Assembly (NCBI GenBank): GCA_017354895.1
Contig: CP071494.1
Location: 434,001 to 498,000 of the forward strand
DNA: 64,000 nucleotides
Origin: Podospora comata
Lineage: Eukaryota; Ascomycota; Sordariomycetes; Sordariales; Podosporaceae
Reading direction: 5' to 3'
This document shows, in pieces, positions 26,348 to 41,100 of this stretch; within the stretch, counting starts at the first letter, position 1; each line of letters starts with the position of its first letter. The notes under the pieces are model-generated. The model saw only the letters and a program-made list of their open reading frames with translations. It was not told the DNA's origin and searched no databases. Made by a program: the position numbers and the translations under genes.

Positions 26348-26665
26348 CCACAGTTACTGCGTTAGTCCGGAGGCTACCTTGGTTGACTTCCCCAGCCTAC
26401 CGACCGATACGGAAGACAAAGTCACTGTTCCGAACTGCGTTGTAGTTCGTGACTGGCTCGTAACCAAGGAGAGATCAGCCAATCAAATCCAAAGGACTCG
26501 AGCGAGAGATTGTTGGTTTTCTTCTGCGCTCCATTGGACGAGAGACATCTGCGCACAGATGGTTCCCAGAGGCAGAAAATACCTGTCCTGTCTTTTCCAT
26601 GGTCCCAGGTCGCCGTCCCTGGCCGGCTCGGTTCCAGTCCAGCTGGGGCTGGCTGGCTTGTTGGC

Positions 26666-26695
26666 GGTGAGGTGAGGTGAGGCGAGGTGAGGTGA
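26666..26695. repeat. GGTGA pentanucleotide tandem repeat
   Basis: Six head-to-tail GGTGA units, the fourth changed to GGCGA. It lies in non-coding sequence. Confidence 0.85.
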
Positions 26696-29600
26696 CGGAG
26701 CTGGAAGAAGGAGAGTTGCCACCGCTGCTTGGGCTGACGAGGACTCGTGCAGAAGAGCATCATCGTGAAACATAACAATCCTCTGTTGCAGGCAAATGCC
26801 CTAGAGAGGTGGTCAAGGTGATGGAGTCGAACAGCTTGCCGGCTCGGAGAATTTGGTCTCCACTGCGGTCCGCTAGTGTGAACTGTGGAGATTCGAGGTG
26901 ATGCCAAGGGTTGCTTACCTAAGGTAAGCATATACATGACCTGAGAACAAGCAACGGAGCACAGACAATATCATCAACAACCCGCTTTCCGAGCAGAGGG
27001 AACCATCATCATCAAGACCAAGTCCGTGCCCTCTCCGTCTGCTGGGCTCCCATCTGCCGATCGTTCGTCGCCGCGGATGCTCCAAGACACAGAGCATCGG
27101 ATCACGGATGCGGAGGATTTTCGACCTCCTTTCACTGCCGCATCTCGCAACGGTGGTGAGAAGCTTGTCAAAGCCCGCAACCGCTCTCGCGAGGCCTGTC
27201 AGCAGACACATCAATCGGCCCTAATGCGCAGTCGACAACTTGACCGCTGACTGGCCGTTTTTGGAACATTCGACACAGGTTGTGCAAGCAGTTGCAGATC
27301 GCCATCTTCGACAACAAGCCCCCCTCCCCCAAGGGCAGGAAACCAGACCTACGCATATGGAACTCCCATCTGGAACATGGACAAATCTCCTGATTGTGAT
27401 GTTTGGCCTACCAAGGACGCTTTTAACGGCGATCCACCCTCCATTGTCCCAGCTTTCTGCCCTGGCGGTTGACGTGGCGCCCGTTTGAAGAAGGTAAACA
27501 ACCCAACAACCACTGAGGACCTCCCGTCGGAAATGCAGGCGGGCCGACGAGAGACAGGACCTGCCTGCCGAAACTCCAGACGGAAGCCCGTGTGCTTCTT
27601 CAACACCTCAAGCGTCAATTTCCCTGTTATCCGATTAACACAAAACACCTTGGCACCAGTGGAATCGCGTCTTCGGTAGTCTATTGTGCTGCACATCATT
27701 GAACCCCAGAACAACAAGCCACCAGAGACGATTTGTTCCGGCTTCCGAGATATCTCAACATGGTGGAATACGGATCGACGTCTCGGAGTGGTTATTCTCA
27801 TCTTGTTCAGCTGAGCTCATCTCTGGACTGACTGTACGCCCTCAGTCTTATAGATCTGGACATAGAGATTGCCGGGATCGGAGCAGCATCACCGCCTACA
27901 CTAGAGCAATGGCCCCTATGACGATCAGCCGGCTGAAACGTTGCGGTGAAAGAGCGGGAAGGCTGGAGATCAGGGTACGAGCATCCCAAATTCAGTGCCG
28001 ACTCTGGAGATTCCCATCCAGATACCTCTGCCATCCGGCAGCCAGCCGACCGAGGCTTCCTGCGTACGCTGCCGATCACTACTACGTCTTCAGGGATTAC
28101 TTACTTGGTTCCTCGAGGTCACGGCAGATGCATGCCTTAGGGCCCTGGCCGCCGCTGTCCAGTGTGGCTCAGGCGGATGGAGATCAACATCAGAATCGGC
28201 GATGCCTTCGAACAATCAGCGTGTCACAAGCTTTATTATGGCGTTTTCCCAGGTCTTTGCAATATTAAAAATACGGAAAGCACAGGCCAGTGTCATTCTT
28301 GATTAGGCATCTGGCGGTGACCTTTGTCATGGGTTGTCCTCAGTGACTCGGGTGACTGCATAGGAGACACCAATAGGCTCAAAACCAGCACTTGCGATTA
28401 TCGAATATATGCATATAGAATCGCGGAAAATACCCTCGCTGGGACAGCTGATGTGTCAGTTGCGGGAACATTGTCGAGAGAAGCTTCTCCAGGCAAGCCA
28501 CATCACGGAATGGCATCTCGACGCCGCCTGCTTGCTTCTTCCTGGGGAAACCAAGGCATTGGAGGAGAAGCCTTCTTGCCTTTGCAGTAGTACCTGTCAG
28601 CTTGATCGTCAACGCTTCCCTCCCCTCTTTTGGGAATGCGAGAAATCCCAATGGCGCACATGTCAGCAAGCACACTATTTCTTGGGCTGGCCCGTCACAT
28701 GCTCTTAAAACTATCACGAGATTTTGAGTGGTGGATTTGATGATGACGACAAAAAGACCAGCGACTTCTGCAGGGTGTTATTTTTAACAAGCATCCCTTG
28801 CCCATTGACTGCTCTCATGTGTTGGCTTTGCCTTTGCCGCGCTTGTCTCTTACCCATCTTGCAGATATTGCCCTGCACAGTTCGCTAGCTCAGGGACCGG
28901 TCAAACTCTACAGTTCCCAGAAGAGCCAGACGCGCTGCACCCACCCGGACCTCTTCTTCTCAGGCACAACATCTCCATGAAAATATCGCCGTCCATATTT
29001 CTCTTCTGGTTCCCGAAGGCCCGGTGCCTCATGGAAGACGGCCATTTTGGGACGATCTTCGGATATCGGAAGGATCCCGTCAGCAAAGGGATAGACGACG
29101 ACCGGGGCCCGGGGAACCCACGTCTGCGATAACACCGAACCCGATGAGCGTACATGATGCTCTTTTGGAGTTTACGATAGCTCTCTGGCAGGGGGGGTGG
29201 TACATGATGTCTAGTAACATGGGGGACCCCCAATTTCTTAGGATGTTTCCCGGAAACATATTCTATCACTGGGGCCCTGTTCCCCCACGAGGGCCCTTTC
29301 GTTCTGCATATGGTGGAACAAGCAATGTGCAGTCTTCAGGGAAGGGATGTGTTGGGTTTTTGGCCTTGCTCAGAAAAGGGTAAGTTGTACAGGTTGGATG
29401 CAAATACCCGATTTCTCCTTTTTCTTTCTCTCCTTTTACTCCCTTTTCCCATGTCTCTCCTGCCCTTACCGGGTATGTCCTGGTAAGATAAAAGAAGCGT
29501 ATGCAGAATCATGTTGACTGTGCATATATTCGCCAAAACCTTGAGCTTGCTTTTTGGGAAGAGGGGTGAAGCGCCCATAGTTACGCAAGGAGGTGATATA

Positions 29601-32600
29601 CGAAGGAGTTGTGGATGTGCCATTTCAAAAATGGGTGGGGGAGGGAAGCGGAAGAAAAGGGGGTGGGGGGACAAGATAAGCCTCGTTTTCCGGAAGCATA
29701 GTCCCTGTCAGTGACATCTCTTTCCCCGCCCCCTTTCTCAACAAATACGTATCCAACGGGAGGATAAGAGAGGAAAGGGGGGACGCGGGGGGGCAGAATA
29801 TGCGGGTAATTTGAGTCTTGTTACACGATTACAGGGTAGACAAGGGGAGCACAAAGGTAGGTAGGGGTTCCCCAGGTCAAATAAACAACAGAGACATTTT
29901 TTTCCTTGCCTCTGTTTTTGTTTTATTTTGGGGGCCGGGGGCTTGGCTTCTCTCATTGGAGAGGATTTGATTTTGGGGGTTTCTTCCCTGGTCCCTACAG
30001 GCATAATCTGAGAAACAACTGTGTATGGGTGTGGGTGTGGGCGGGTAGGCAAGGTGGAGGGAAGGACCATCCACAGTGAGGTAGGAGGAGGGGAAAAACG
30101 GCGATTTGCAGCGATGAAGAGGTTGGGTTCGGATCATGGAGCCACAAGAGGGATTACCAGATCTGTGGAACGTAGCAATTAGACATGAGCACAAACACGC
30201 AAATTCGATTTTTGGGGAGAGGTGAGCTGGTTGGATAGGGTAGATAGTAAGGCGGGCTGGGAGAGACAGAAGAATAGAGAAATGGGTCAGGTCAATAATA
30301 AACAAGGCAGAGCCTGATGGGGGCGGGAAATATGGGAGGAATGGTTCAAGCTTATTAAGATGCTGTGGAACTGATGACTCAGTGCCTAGGAGGTGAGGCT
30401 GAGGTGTTTATATTGCGGTCATTTGTTTGCTACCTAGGTACTTTGAAATCAAATTACCAGAATTCCCGCGCGTCTTTCGTTTTGGAATGGGGCTCCCATG
30501 TTGTTGGTGTTGATACCAGGGTGGCAGTAAAGGCATAGGTAATAAACAATACTGTGTGGTGATGTTGCTGATAATGAGGCAGATGCCTGACTACGCAACC
30601 CGGAGACGGAGATGAAGATGGTAGATATCTCCTAGCCATCTTGCCATTATCGATGGACCTTACCAACAGTGTAAGTGAAGTCACATAATTGCCACTTCTG
30701 CGGGCGGAAAGGTTTCCTTCGCGGGGTGTCATCCATCCGAACCTTTCCCTCCCCGCTTGATGATCACTAAATGGAGATATGGACAAGTCACCATGGAATC
30801 TTACTGAGCAGACGTATGTGGATAGCCTCATGAATGAAGATACGTGGATGGAATAGACAAGGCTCCATCTCACCTCATCTTATATACACGACTCCTATCT
30901 TTACTGCCCGTTTCACCGCTTGGCTGAGCTATGATATCATAATGCGGTATGTGTGTCGATCTTCAACAGTAATTCAGGCTTCAGTACTGATGTCCAAGGC
31001 TGTGCTTATACCATACCCACCTCCTGGATCCGTGGCCGGTGGTCGGAACTTATCCCGGATTATTTCGACTGGCGGCTCGGAAGGTACGGCGGATAACGCG
31101 GCCCGGGGATGTCAGTTGGGGAAGAGCAAAGATTGAAACAAAGGGACGATGGGAAAAAGACGGGATGGCGTCTTACCGGACCCCAGATGTGGGGGTCATA
31201 GCACTGCCTTATGGGCATTACCGAAGCCACTGAGAAGCTTATCCTCTCTGTAGGTTCTTTTGTAAAACGCAGATTTCTTTGCGAGGTGAGCGTACGTGCG
31301 AGGCTTGAGGTGCGGTGGCAAGTCTTGGTGACTCGCTGAGTGAGCACCTGCTTAGTCGTAGGTAGCCTCGTGGGCTGTTGCTGTTCTGCGGTCGGCTCAG
31401 AGTCATGATATCATCTATCATTCCCTGTTTGGAGAGCTTTACCAGGTGTGCTTGCGTATGTTTGATTCCATCAGCCAACGTTTCAAATTCTCAACTGATT
31501 CTTGGAGTCGGGGTCAACTTCTGTCAGGCATGAGTGAGACAAAAATGCGCGATGATGAAGGAATATGGCAATCTTCATTCGAGATGGGAACATGATAAGA
31601 TGGTGACCTCGGGGTGGGGCTCTACATGCTCGCGACGCGAGGCCGAACCAAAGTCTAGAGAAAGATGGTTGAAAACGGCTGTGGCTTGCCACTGCTGGTT
31701 CCTGGTGAGTGGTGTGGCGGAGATAGGGCTGACCGAATGGCCTTACATGATATGGCATTTGGTTCACAAAGACATAAGCTGCAGATCATGAAACTCTGAG
31801 CAGTTCTTCTGAGTATAGATACATATGAGCGAGATCGGATGACGATCATGTGAAAATTCAGAGATGCGAGATCAATCCGCGGGTGAGATCGGGCGCATGT
31901 GAGAAGCAAGTTGTAACCTTAGATGGACTGACAGATTGTTGTCATTCGGCGTCGATATGAGGATTGTTTACGATATTCAATTGAGAAAGGTAGTCGCTTG
32001 TAGAATGGGTGATAAGGTTACACAGCAGATAAGCTGCCATTGGTGAGAGGAGTTCTCTTTTGACTTATAATTTGCACGTGGCTCGGGAAGGTCAACAGCA
32101 CGTGCAAGTCACGAGGATCCGAGTGTCTTGAGTCGGCCATCGGTAGGTACCGATAGGTTGGCCCGTGTTGGTTTCATGTTGTTACTCACACTTGTCCATC
32201 TTAATCGACAACTAGGCAAGGAAACCAATGATTTGGTATCGGGGGATGTGCTTCATCGCTGGACACAACAGAAGAATTCGTCATGCCTCCTCCTTGACCG
32301 CCCGTCTCCGTGATGCTCAGCTCTGACCAGTATTTCATACCCGACGCCGACTGGAATCAAGCATACGAGCCCACCGGGTCTCGAGGTAAGCGAGATGAGG
32401 CAGAGCGGAGGTGAAGCAAAAGATGCATGTACGGAGGCCGCGATCTTTTGTGATATGTACTCCCGGAGGCCTACCGCATTACCGTACATGTCCGTCACTT
32501 GAGATCTGAACTCATCGAGTAATGGAAAGAAGAGGTTACGGCGGTCGGTCGGTTCACGGTTAGCTCGGGGGGTGACGCATCACTGGATGGCCTTATTGTT

Positions 32601-35094
32601 GCCCAGACGGTTAGACGGGGTTGAGGTGGATAGGGCGACATTCCCTGACATCTCGACATCTCACTCACATGTCTTATCATCTCGCATTTTGAAAAGTGTC
32701 AAAACTTCCAGATTGGGCGTTTGCCAGACAGCAGATACAGGCTATGGTGTCGATGCTTACCTACCCGCTGACGGTGGAGGCGGCGCGGTTCGATTGATCG
32801 CTGGGTGGATGAGACCTCGTGAGCAACAACTGCCGTGAAACACATGCAACCAAACACATCAAACGTCTGGAAGCCTCGCAAATACTAGGATACGTATACC
32901 ACCCAACATCGAAGACAGATCCCCGCCGAAGAATTACCGCCGAAGCGATTGTGCTACCGTCGCCTAATGCTCGAGATGGTTGCAGTTCAGGTAGCAACAA
33001 GTCGGCCACGCCAAGCACATTCATTCACCGCCTCCAGTGAAAGTACACGGCGAAATACGATCTCAGTCTGCAAAATCACCATTTGCGTGCCTCTATCAGC
33101 TGCGATGTGCTTCCTATCAACTTCCTAAATACGAAATAAGAAATAAACCCGTGCAAAAGCGAAGAGATACTCCATTTGGCAGTGTCCGAGAAATCACGGG
33201 ATGTGGTTGACCGCCACTATCACGACTTGCAAAATCCCCTATTGGCTTTGGCGTAACACCAAGGACCATGGTGATGGTGTCATTGATGGATAAGGGTTGT
33301 TGATTCGAGATTGCTCTTGGAGAATGCTTGAAGGATCGAATCACAAGCTGGTATTTGGGGTGTTAGAGAGGCCTCAAAACGCCATGATCGCCCCCAACAT
33401 CACACCGAAATTACGCAATCCAACCAAATTCCACTTCGCTGACTGGCTTGATCTAGACCTCCACAACGTGGTCTTCAACCTCAGAATTTCTTCTTTTGGC
33501 ACCCTCCAGTCTACTTCACTCGAACCTTGCATGGAGGCAAAGACGCTATTGAAGGCGTTCGATTGCTTGCAGGATCGAGGGCTAAGATCGTGTGTTGTGG
33601 TGACGATGTGTTTTGTAGGGCTGATGGCTGCTACGATAAATGCAAAGAACCAGTGAGGTATCCCTTAACAAATATGAAAATAAAAGGAATTATTCAGCAG
33701 TAGAATTGAACCCTCGTGTACTAATGTCTATGTCTGTTACTTGAATTGATTGATAGATGCATGTTGAGCCCCGTTGTCGTCATTGAATCCTTAACTAGGT
33801 ATTATCTCTATTGGTACTAGCTAGGTACTATAGGTCAATAAACAAGGTAGTGTGCTGATACCCCAAGACACGACAGCTCGCGGATGCCGCTCATCTTACG
33901 TGGATAGCCTAGAATATACCATCATCTCGCTCGCCCAGACCAACCTCATTGGGTGTTTTGTCCGTTTTAGAATGAGGTTGGGAGGCTGTGCACCTATTAG
34001 AGGAACAAACGAGGCCAGTCCGGGGCTCCGTGGCGAATTGTAGGTCGATTTGAAATCAAAACCAAAAATAACTGCCCGATTTGGAGCCAACAGATGCAAT
34101 TCAAGCAAAAGCACAAGCACCACCCGGAGAGTTTTGAGATTACATATTCAGCAGATTGTGACAATAGATTCACTAATGTGCCCAGAACGGTGTTGTATGT
34201 GAATTCAAGTTACCTACTCAGATTAACAGATACACCGCACTGTGAAGATATACCACTCCAACCTTCCGTGAGAATTTGGTATCAAATCACCTCTGACATT
34301 TCTCAGCATCTCAACACTCAACACGCAGCATATTTCCTCGATATTCAGCCTAGTGCTATGAGCAGGTAAAATACGCCCTCGGTGCTCATCAAGAACAAAA
34401 CATCAAACACACTTTAAGCATCCCAAGAAACATCATCATAGTATCAACCAAAACTAAAAAGGACTATTTCATTTCAATCTGAATCATCTATGAATAAAAC
34501 ATGCGTTTCCAGGCACGCACTCGACGCAGCATAATAGCCACATTTGTCCACCTCCTCATAAGTATACAGCCAAATTCATCCGCCGTCAACGTTGGACGAA
34601 AACGACAAGAGAGCATTGGCACGATCTATAACAAAAAAAACAACCCAAAACTGAACCAACAAACTAACAAAAAGATAAAATAACACTAACCGAGAGAAAA
34701 GACGCTTCACGCAATGCTAACACAAGACCAAAATATTAGAGAAAAACGGAAAAGACTGACCTCCAGTTGACACTTCCAAGGAAAGAGATGAAATAACCAA
34801 AAGGAGATTGAAAATCGTTAACTATACTTGTGACAGATATAAATCAGCAGTCTCTGACTGTACCAAACCAAAAAAAAAAAAAAACCATTTCATCCAAAGA
34901 CAGTAACACATAAAAATGACACCCCATGATAAAACAAAATGAATCCGACCGCCCCCACCGAACCTGTACATGAGTTGTTCCTCCCCCCGAAGGAGAGGCT
35001 AAAAGAGGAAGAAAAGCGAAACAAACTAGTACCCAGCACCCTCTCATTAATAGGAATCCTCGCCTTTCCCGTCCATTACACACACATCTTCGTT

Positions 35095-35100
35095 TTTATT
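35095..35100 (-). terminator. Candidate polyadenylation signal of the PKS gene
   Basis: Read on the minus strand this is AATAAA, 39 nt beyond the PKS stop codon. The position fits a cleavage/polyadenylation signal, though many fungal genes use weaker variants. Confidence 0.4.
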
Positions 35101-35138
35101 GACTACCCTCTCCTCTCACATGTTCGTATGACTGTTGT

Positions 35139-38100
35139 TTACAAAAGCACTTCGCGGATGAAGCTTCCGAGTTGCTTGGCCTGTGTCAACGGTGTGGTTA
35201 GTTGGATGCTGAAATGCAAGGAGGAAACAAAAGACATACCTGATCATCATGCATCATCGAGAAGTGGTTCCCTGGCATATGTCTGAACTGCATCTTGTTC
35301 ACATCCAAGTACTCGTCCCACCTGTTGGGACCAAAGTCTGTCCGGTTGTCCAACAGGAAGAGGGCGTGTCCCTTGGGGTATGGTTCTGGTCGGGGGTCGG
35401 TGGGCAGCTTGCACACACCGTCCTCGCACCAGATGGTCGTCACCTTGGGACACTTCTCCTTGGGAATGGGCTCCGCGTCGTAGTTGCTCAGCGCCGAAAC
35501 ACTGGCAGCGAAGTGGGGCAGGAGCCAAGGGGGGATCTTCTTGTCGTCGCCGTCACCGAGGAGGCCGATGGAGGCGAACCAAGCGTGGAGTCCCTCGGGG
35601 AGGGGCTCGATGGTGACGGGGCAGGGAGCATCGATAATGATCAGGTGCTCAACCTCTTCACCAGCCTTGACCAGCTGGGAGACGATCTCGTAGGCGATGA
35701 CACCACCCGCGGACCAACCGGCAAGGGAGTATGGGCCCTGCGGCTGACGACGCTTCATCTCCTCAATGAACTTGGAGGCCATACCATAGACACCGCACTT
35801 GTATTCCTCAGGGGTCTTCATGAATGGGGAGAAGAGACCCCAGACAGCCCAGTCACCTCCCACGTCGGCGATCTCAGTGTAAGATGTAGCGGAACCGGAG
35901 CCATCAGGAATCATGAAGAGATGCTTCGTGGCGGTACGGTGGCTGCCTGAGAGAAGAACCGAGGAAGCCTTGCGGTTCGGGTAGTCATCGACAATGTTGG
36001 TAGGTCTGGGAGGCTTGGGAGGGCAGGGCTGCTCAATGCCAATGCGGGGGTGCTGAGCGGTCTTGGGAGCGGGAGCCTGCTGCTTTGACTGCTTAGGGGC
36101 AGCAGGGCGAGGCTTGGGGGCATCAACGATGCCCAAGGCACGCTCAACATCCTTTAGAGATGGGTTGGAGACAAAGAGATCAGATGGGATCGTCAGACCG
36201 GTCTTCTCACGGAGTGTACCGAGGATAGACAAGCTCATCAACGAGTCCATGCCAAGGTTGGCAAGGTCGGGGGCAGCGAGGATCTCGTCAACCTCGACCT
36301 GCATCTCACCAGCAATGGTGTTGCGAACGATGCTCTGAAGCTCGCTGCTAGAGGACCCAGAATCGTTCTTCAGACCATCACCCTTGAGAGAGTCTGTCTC
36401 ACTCTCATCAAGAGGAGTGGTGACGTTGGAGTCGGAATCAATCTCGGGTGACTCATCATCAGAGTTGTCGGATTCGCTGGAAGAGATGCTCGCCTGGACG
36501 CCAGACTTCTCAAATTGAGCCAAGTAGATCTTGAAGACGCCAATAGTGGGGTGGTCAACAAAGGCATTGGAGTGAAGATCCAGGTCCATCTCCTCACGGA
36601 TGCGACCGCTGACAGTCAAGGACATCAGAGAGTCAACACCAAGATCTGTGAAGGCGATGTTGTCGGCAAGCTCATCGTGGCTGCAGCCGACCTCCTTGGC
36701 AAGGATATCCATGACCTGGGAGACAACACCCTTGAGCTTCTGGTTCACCTTGCCAATGTTGGCGGGGGTGACAGTCTCCTTCTTCTTCTTGGCGGGAGCA
36801 GCCTTGACCGGGGCAGCCTTGGCCGCAGGAGCAGCACGGGCAGGTCCGCTGGAAATAGCAGTGCCGCGAGGAGGCAGCATCATGTTGAGGATCTTGCGAG
36901 GGATTGCTTGGAATTTGATGTCACCCGTGATACCGATGACCTTGTCGCCGTCGAAAACGTAGGCATCACCGGCATACATCTTGGAGCCCTTGATGGGCTG
37001 CATGCGGATGTAGCTGCGATACTCCTTGTTGGCCTGAGGAACCTCGGTGAACCTCATCGAACCCCAACCGTGAGAGATGAACACCTGCTCACGGGAGTCG
37101 ACGGCGTCAGTTCCGTTGATGATGAAACCGGAGATGTGGCAAGAACTGTCGATGTGGTACGGGCTGAAAACGTAGTTGCCATCCTCCGGCGTAGTCTGGA
37201 AGCGGATCTTGGCAGTAGCCTCGCAAGTCTTGCTGTCCAAAATGACCTCCTCCATGCCCTGATATCTGCGGTTGTAGTCGACAAGAGCACCGAAGAGCTT
37301 GTAAGCAAGCCCGCGGCCAATCTTGGAAGCCTCACCACGCTGCTCAGCCGCCTTGAGTGAGTCGATGCGGGTCTTAATCAAGTAGGCAACACGGTCAAAC
37401 TCGTTCTGCCAGACCTCGAGCTCACCGAAGTAGACCTTGCAGATAGCATGGTCGGTTCTCTTGGCGCCATCACCAGTGTGGAAGACAATGTCGGCCTGGC
37501 CGGTCCTAGCATTGGCGTTGATAGTCATGCGCAGTACGTGGCTCTTTGCGGTGTCGTTGAAGATCAACGTCTTGGGAACTTCCATGTGTGCCACATTGGT
37601 GCCAATTTTTTCGGTCCCGGGCCGTACCAGCTTGTAAGCGTACTGGCATGCAGTCATGGCCATATCGCCATAGAGCGAAGATGGGCACAGAGGAGCACCG
37701 TTGACCAAGTGACCAGAGACCACGTTGCGAAGCTCTGATTGGCAAAGATCGGACTCGGTCTCGAGGATGACAACGTCGCCGTTGACCTCCTCCTTAGTGA
37801 TCTTTTGAACGGTCGTGGTGGACAGCTTGGGCTTGGGGGCCTCGATGGCCTTGGGACCAGCCTGGGTTCCGACGCGGTTCTTGGACAAGCACCAGTCGCC
37901 AGTGTACTGCAGCCAGTAGTTCTTCTCATCGAACGAGTAGCTGGGCAAATCAAGCAGGCGAACCGATTCGCTGAAGTCACGGTGGAACTCGTTGAAGTCG
38001 ATGTTTAGACCAGCGGTGTGCAGAGTGCACAAGCTGGAGGACAGAGTCCTGTAACAACCCTCGTTGCGACGAAGAGTCGGGACCGCAATGGTGGCAACGC

Positions 38101-41100
38101 CGAAAGAAGCCTTGACCATACCAGCCAACACTGGGTGAGGGCCGACCTCGAGCCAGACAGTCTTCTCGTCAATGGCACCAGACTGCTGAGCAGAAACTAG
38201 GCCACCGAGAAAGTTGACGGCCTCACGGGCATGGTTGCGAAGATAGCCAGGCGTGATGGGCTCGTTCTCGACCATCTTGCCAAGAAGGGGCGAAATGATG
38301 GGCACCTTGGGGGTGTTGAACTGTACAGACTTGGCGAGCTTCTCAAAGTCGTCCAGGATGGCGTCAACCTGAGCCGAGTGGAAGGCGAAGGGCACACGGA
38401 GCTGAGTGCACTTGAAGCCGGCGCCGGTGAGGTGTTGGGCAATCTCAGCCATCTCGCTAGACTCGCCGCTGAGAACAGTCTCGCGAGGGCCATTGATGCA
38501 GGCGACATTGACACCAGTGGCCTTCACACCAAGAGCGTCCATGATGGTCTCGACAGAGCCCATGGTGGCAAGCATAGCATGGGTGCCGGCGGTGCACTTC
38601 TCAACAAGGAGCTGGGCACGCGCGCCGACGAGGTAGATGGCATCGCTGGCGGAAAGAACACCAGCCACCTCGAGAGCAGCATACTCACCCAGACTGTGGC
38701 CAAGGACCACAGCAGGGCGGATACCCCAAGATATCCACAAGCGGGCAAGAGCCATCTCGAAGCAGGCCAGGCCAAGCTGCACAACCACTGGAGACAGTTT
38801 GGAGACATCAGACTCGCTGCCGTCAATCAGGGGCAAGAATGATGGGAAGCCATGGATCTGAGCAATGCGGTCAAACTCGTCAATGTTCTGACGGAAGACC
38901 GAGTAGTGCTCATAGAACTCTTTGCCGAGGGCGGAGTAGTGAGATCCCTGGCCAGTGAACATGAAGGCAACCTTGGGCTGCTCAGGGAGAACAGGGACGA
39001 AGTTCTCCTTGAGGCGGGTAGAAATGGCCGACTTCGCCTCGTCGAGGTCACTGGCAACGACGTTCATGCGCCAGTAGTGCTGAATCTTTCTGGCAGTGGT
39101 GGTGTAGGCCACATGAGACAGCGGCGTCTCGGGGTTCCTCTCCATCCAGCCAACGAGGCGTTCCGCATTACGGATCATGGCAGCCTTTGACTTGCCGGTG
39201 AGGGTGACAACGTGGTGGCTGCGGGGATCAGCGGTGGCCTTGGGGCGCTGAGGCGCATCTTCAAGAAGCAAGCCAGTGTTACCGCCAGCGGCACTGAAGT
39301 TGTTGATGAAGACGCGTCTGGGCTTGCCATCCTTTCTTCTGAAGGGGGTGGTGTGGAAGGCAATGTTGACGTTGCGCTCAGACAAATCCTTGGGGAAAGT
39401 CTTGTTGATGACGGAGCCCTGTTTGATACCCACGTGGGGTGGGATGGCATTCTTTTGGAGCATCATGAGCACCTTGCACAGAGCAGTCACACCAGAAGCA
39501 GCCTCTCCGTGACCGACATTGGCCTTGACGGCACCGAGATAGAGAGGTCTGTTGGCAGGTCTCTTGCGCTCTGCGGGGGCAAAGACATTGGTGACAGACA
39601 CCATCTCGGTACCATCGCCAGCTTGAGTGCCGGTTCCGTGCATTTCAACATAGTCGACATCAAGGGGATCCACACCAGCCTCGTCAAGAATCTGGCGAGA
39701 AAGGACAGACTGCGTGGGTCCGTGAGGATGAGTGATGGAGATGGCATCAGCAGAATGGTTGGTGGCCGTACCCAAGATGACAGCAAGGATTCTGTCACCC
39801 TCAGCTTCGGCATCCTCCAAACGCTTGACGACCACAGAGGCGCAACCGTCACCACGGCAGTAGCCGTCAGCCTCGTTGTCGAAAGTAGCGCAAGGTCCCT
39901 TCTTGGACAGGAATTGTCCTCTGCTGAGACCGGAGAAAATGTCCGGGTTAGTCATGCACGACAACCCACCGACAATGGCAGTATCACAGTCCCGAGCCCA
40001 CAGAGAGGAGCAAGCGACGTTCATAGCCGCGGCACTGGACGAGCAGGCAGTATCAATGTTGAGACTGGGTCCGCTGAAACCAAAGTGGTAGTTGATGCGT
40101 CCGGGGCCGAAAGCACGCACACCTCCCGTGATGTAGTAGGTGTCGACCTCCTGGGCCGCATTCAGTTCACGCCAGTCATCAGATGTCTGGCCGTAAAAGG
40201 TGCCGATGCGGTCAAGGCGGGTAGTTGGCGTCCGGTTCGGCACATAGCCAGACATCTCGAGAGCTTCATAGGCCGTGGTCAAGGCCATGCGCTGCATGGG
40301 ATCGGTCTGGAGCGCTTCACGGGGCGACATGTTGAAAAACCGAGGGTCGAAAAATCCGGGGTTCTCAATCCAGCAGCCATAGGGCGTGTGACTGGTGTTC
40401 ATGATCTTTCCGGTGGGATCATAGTGAGACTTGACATCAAAGCGATCCGCCGGGACCACACGGTGGACATCCAGGCCCTTCTCCAACAGCTCCCAGAGCT
40501 TCTCGTGGCTGGCAGCATCAGGGAAGCGACCTGCCATGCCGACAATGGCCAACTTGCACCTTCCCACCGACCCATGGTTCCCGATTGTCGAGGACGTGCT
40601 CTCCGGTGACACAGCAGGCGGCTTGCGGAGAATGACCTCCAAGTCTGTCTGAGACTTGAGAAGATTCGCGAGCGTCGCGGCATTTTGAGTGGGGCCCAGC
40701 GGCAAAATGAGACAGCTATCTCCCTTGAACTGGCGCGCCCGCTCGAGACACCCGTCGAGGACCTTGTTAAACATCAGAGTCTCATTGAGAATTTCAAACA
40801 CGACTGATTTGATCAGCGTCCGCGTATCCGTCGCCGCGAACCAAGTCCCCGATGTGCATGACATAACCGCCGACCGTGGCCGAGTGTTGTAGAAGGCATC
40901 GACCACTTCCGGATCATCTAAATGCAGAATCTTGTCGATGTTGGCGGAGGCGTGTAGATGAGCGGCATGATACGGGCCGTAGACTGGAATCGACGTCGGC
41001 TTGGCTGACAGCCTGCCCTTGGCAACCAAGAGTCTGAGCGTGGTGGGCGGCCCAGAAATGGCGAGGCTGCTGGCGGAGGCGGCACTGACATAGGCACGGC

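Larger units (their letters stand above)
24667..35138. other. 10.5-kb gene-poor region between the AflR-family gene and the PKS
   Basis: Contains the promoter of the AflR-family gene (just above 24666, minus strand) and the 3' end of the PKS transcript (just below 35139). No coding gene was supported. The longest frame (25325-26080, minus) has no motif. Simple repeats occur at 26326-26347 and 26666-26695. The part from about 33,650 to 35,050 is more A/T-rich, with several A runs. No tRNA or transposon was recognised. Confidence 0.5.

Noticed and set aside
39212-40609. 465-codon open frame on the plus strand
   Set aside because: It lies opposite the KS-AT part of the PKS and mirrors its G/C-ending codons; it has no motif of its own.
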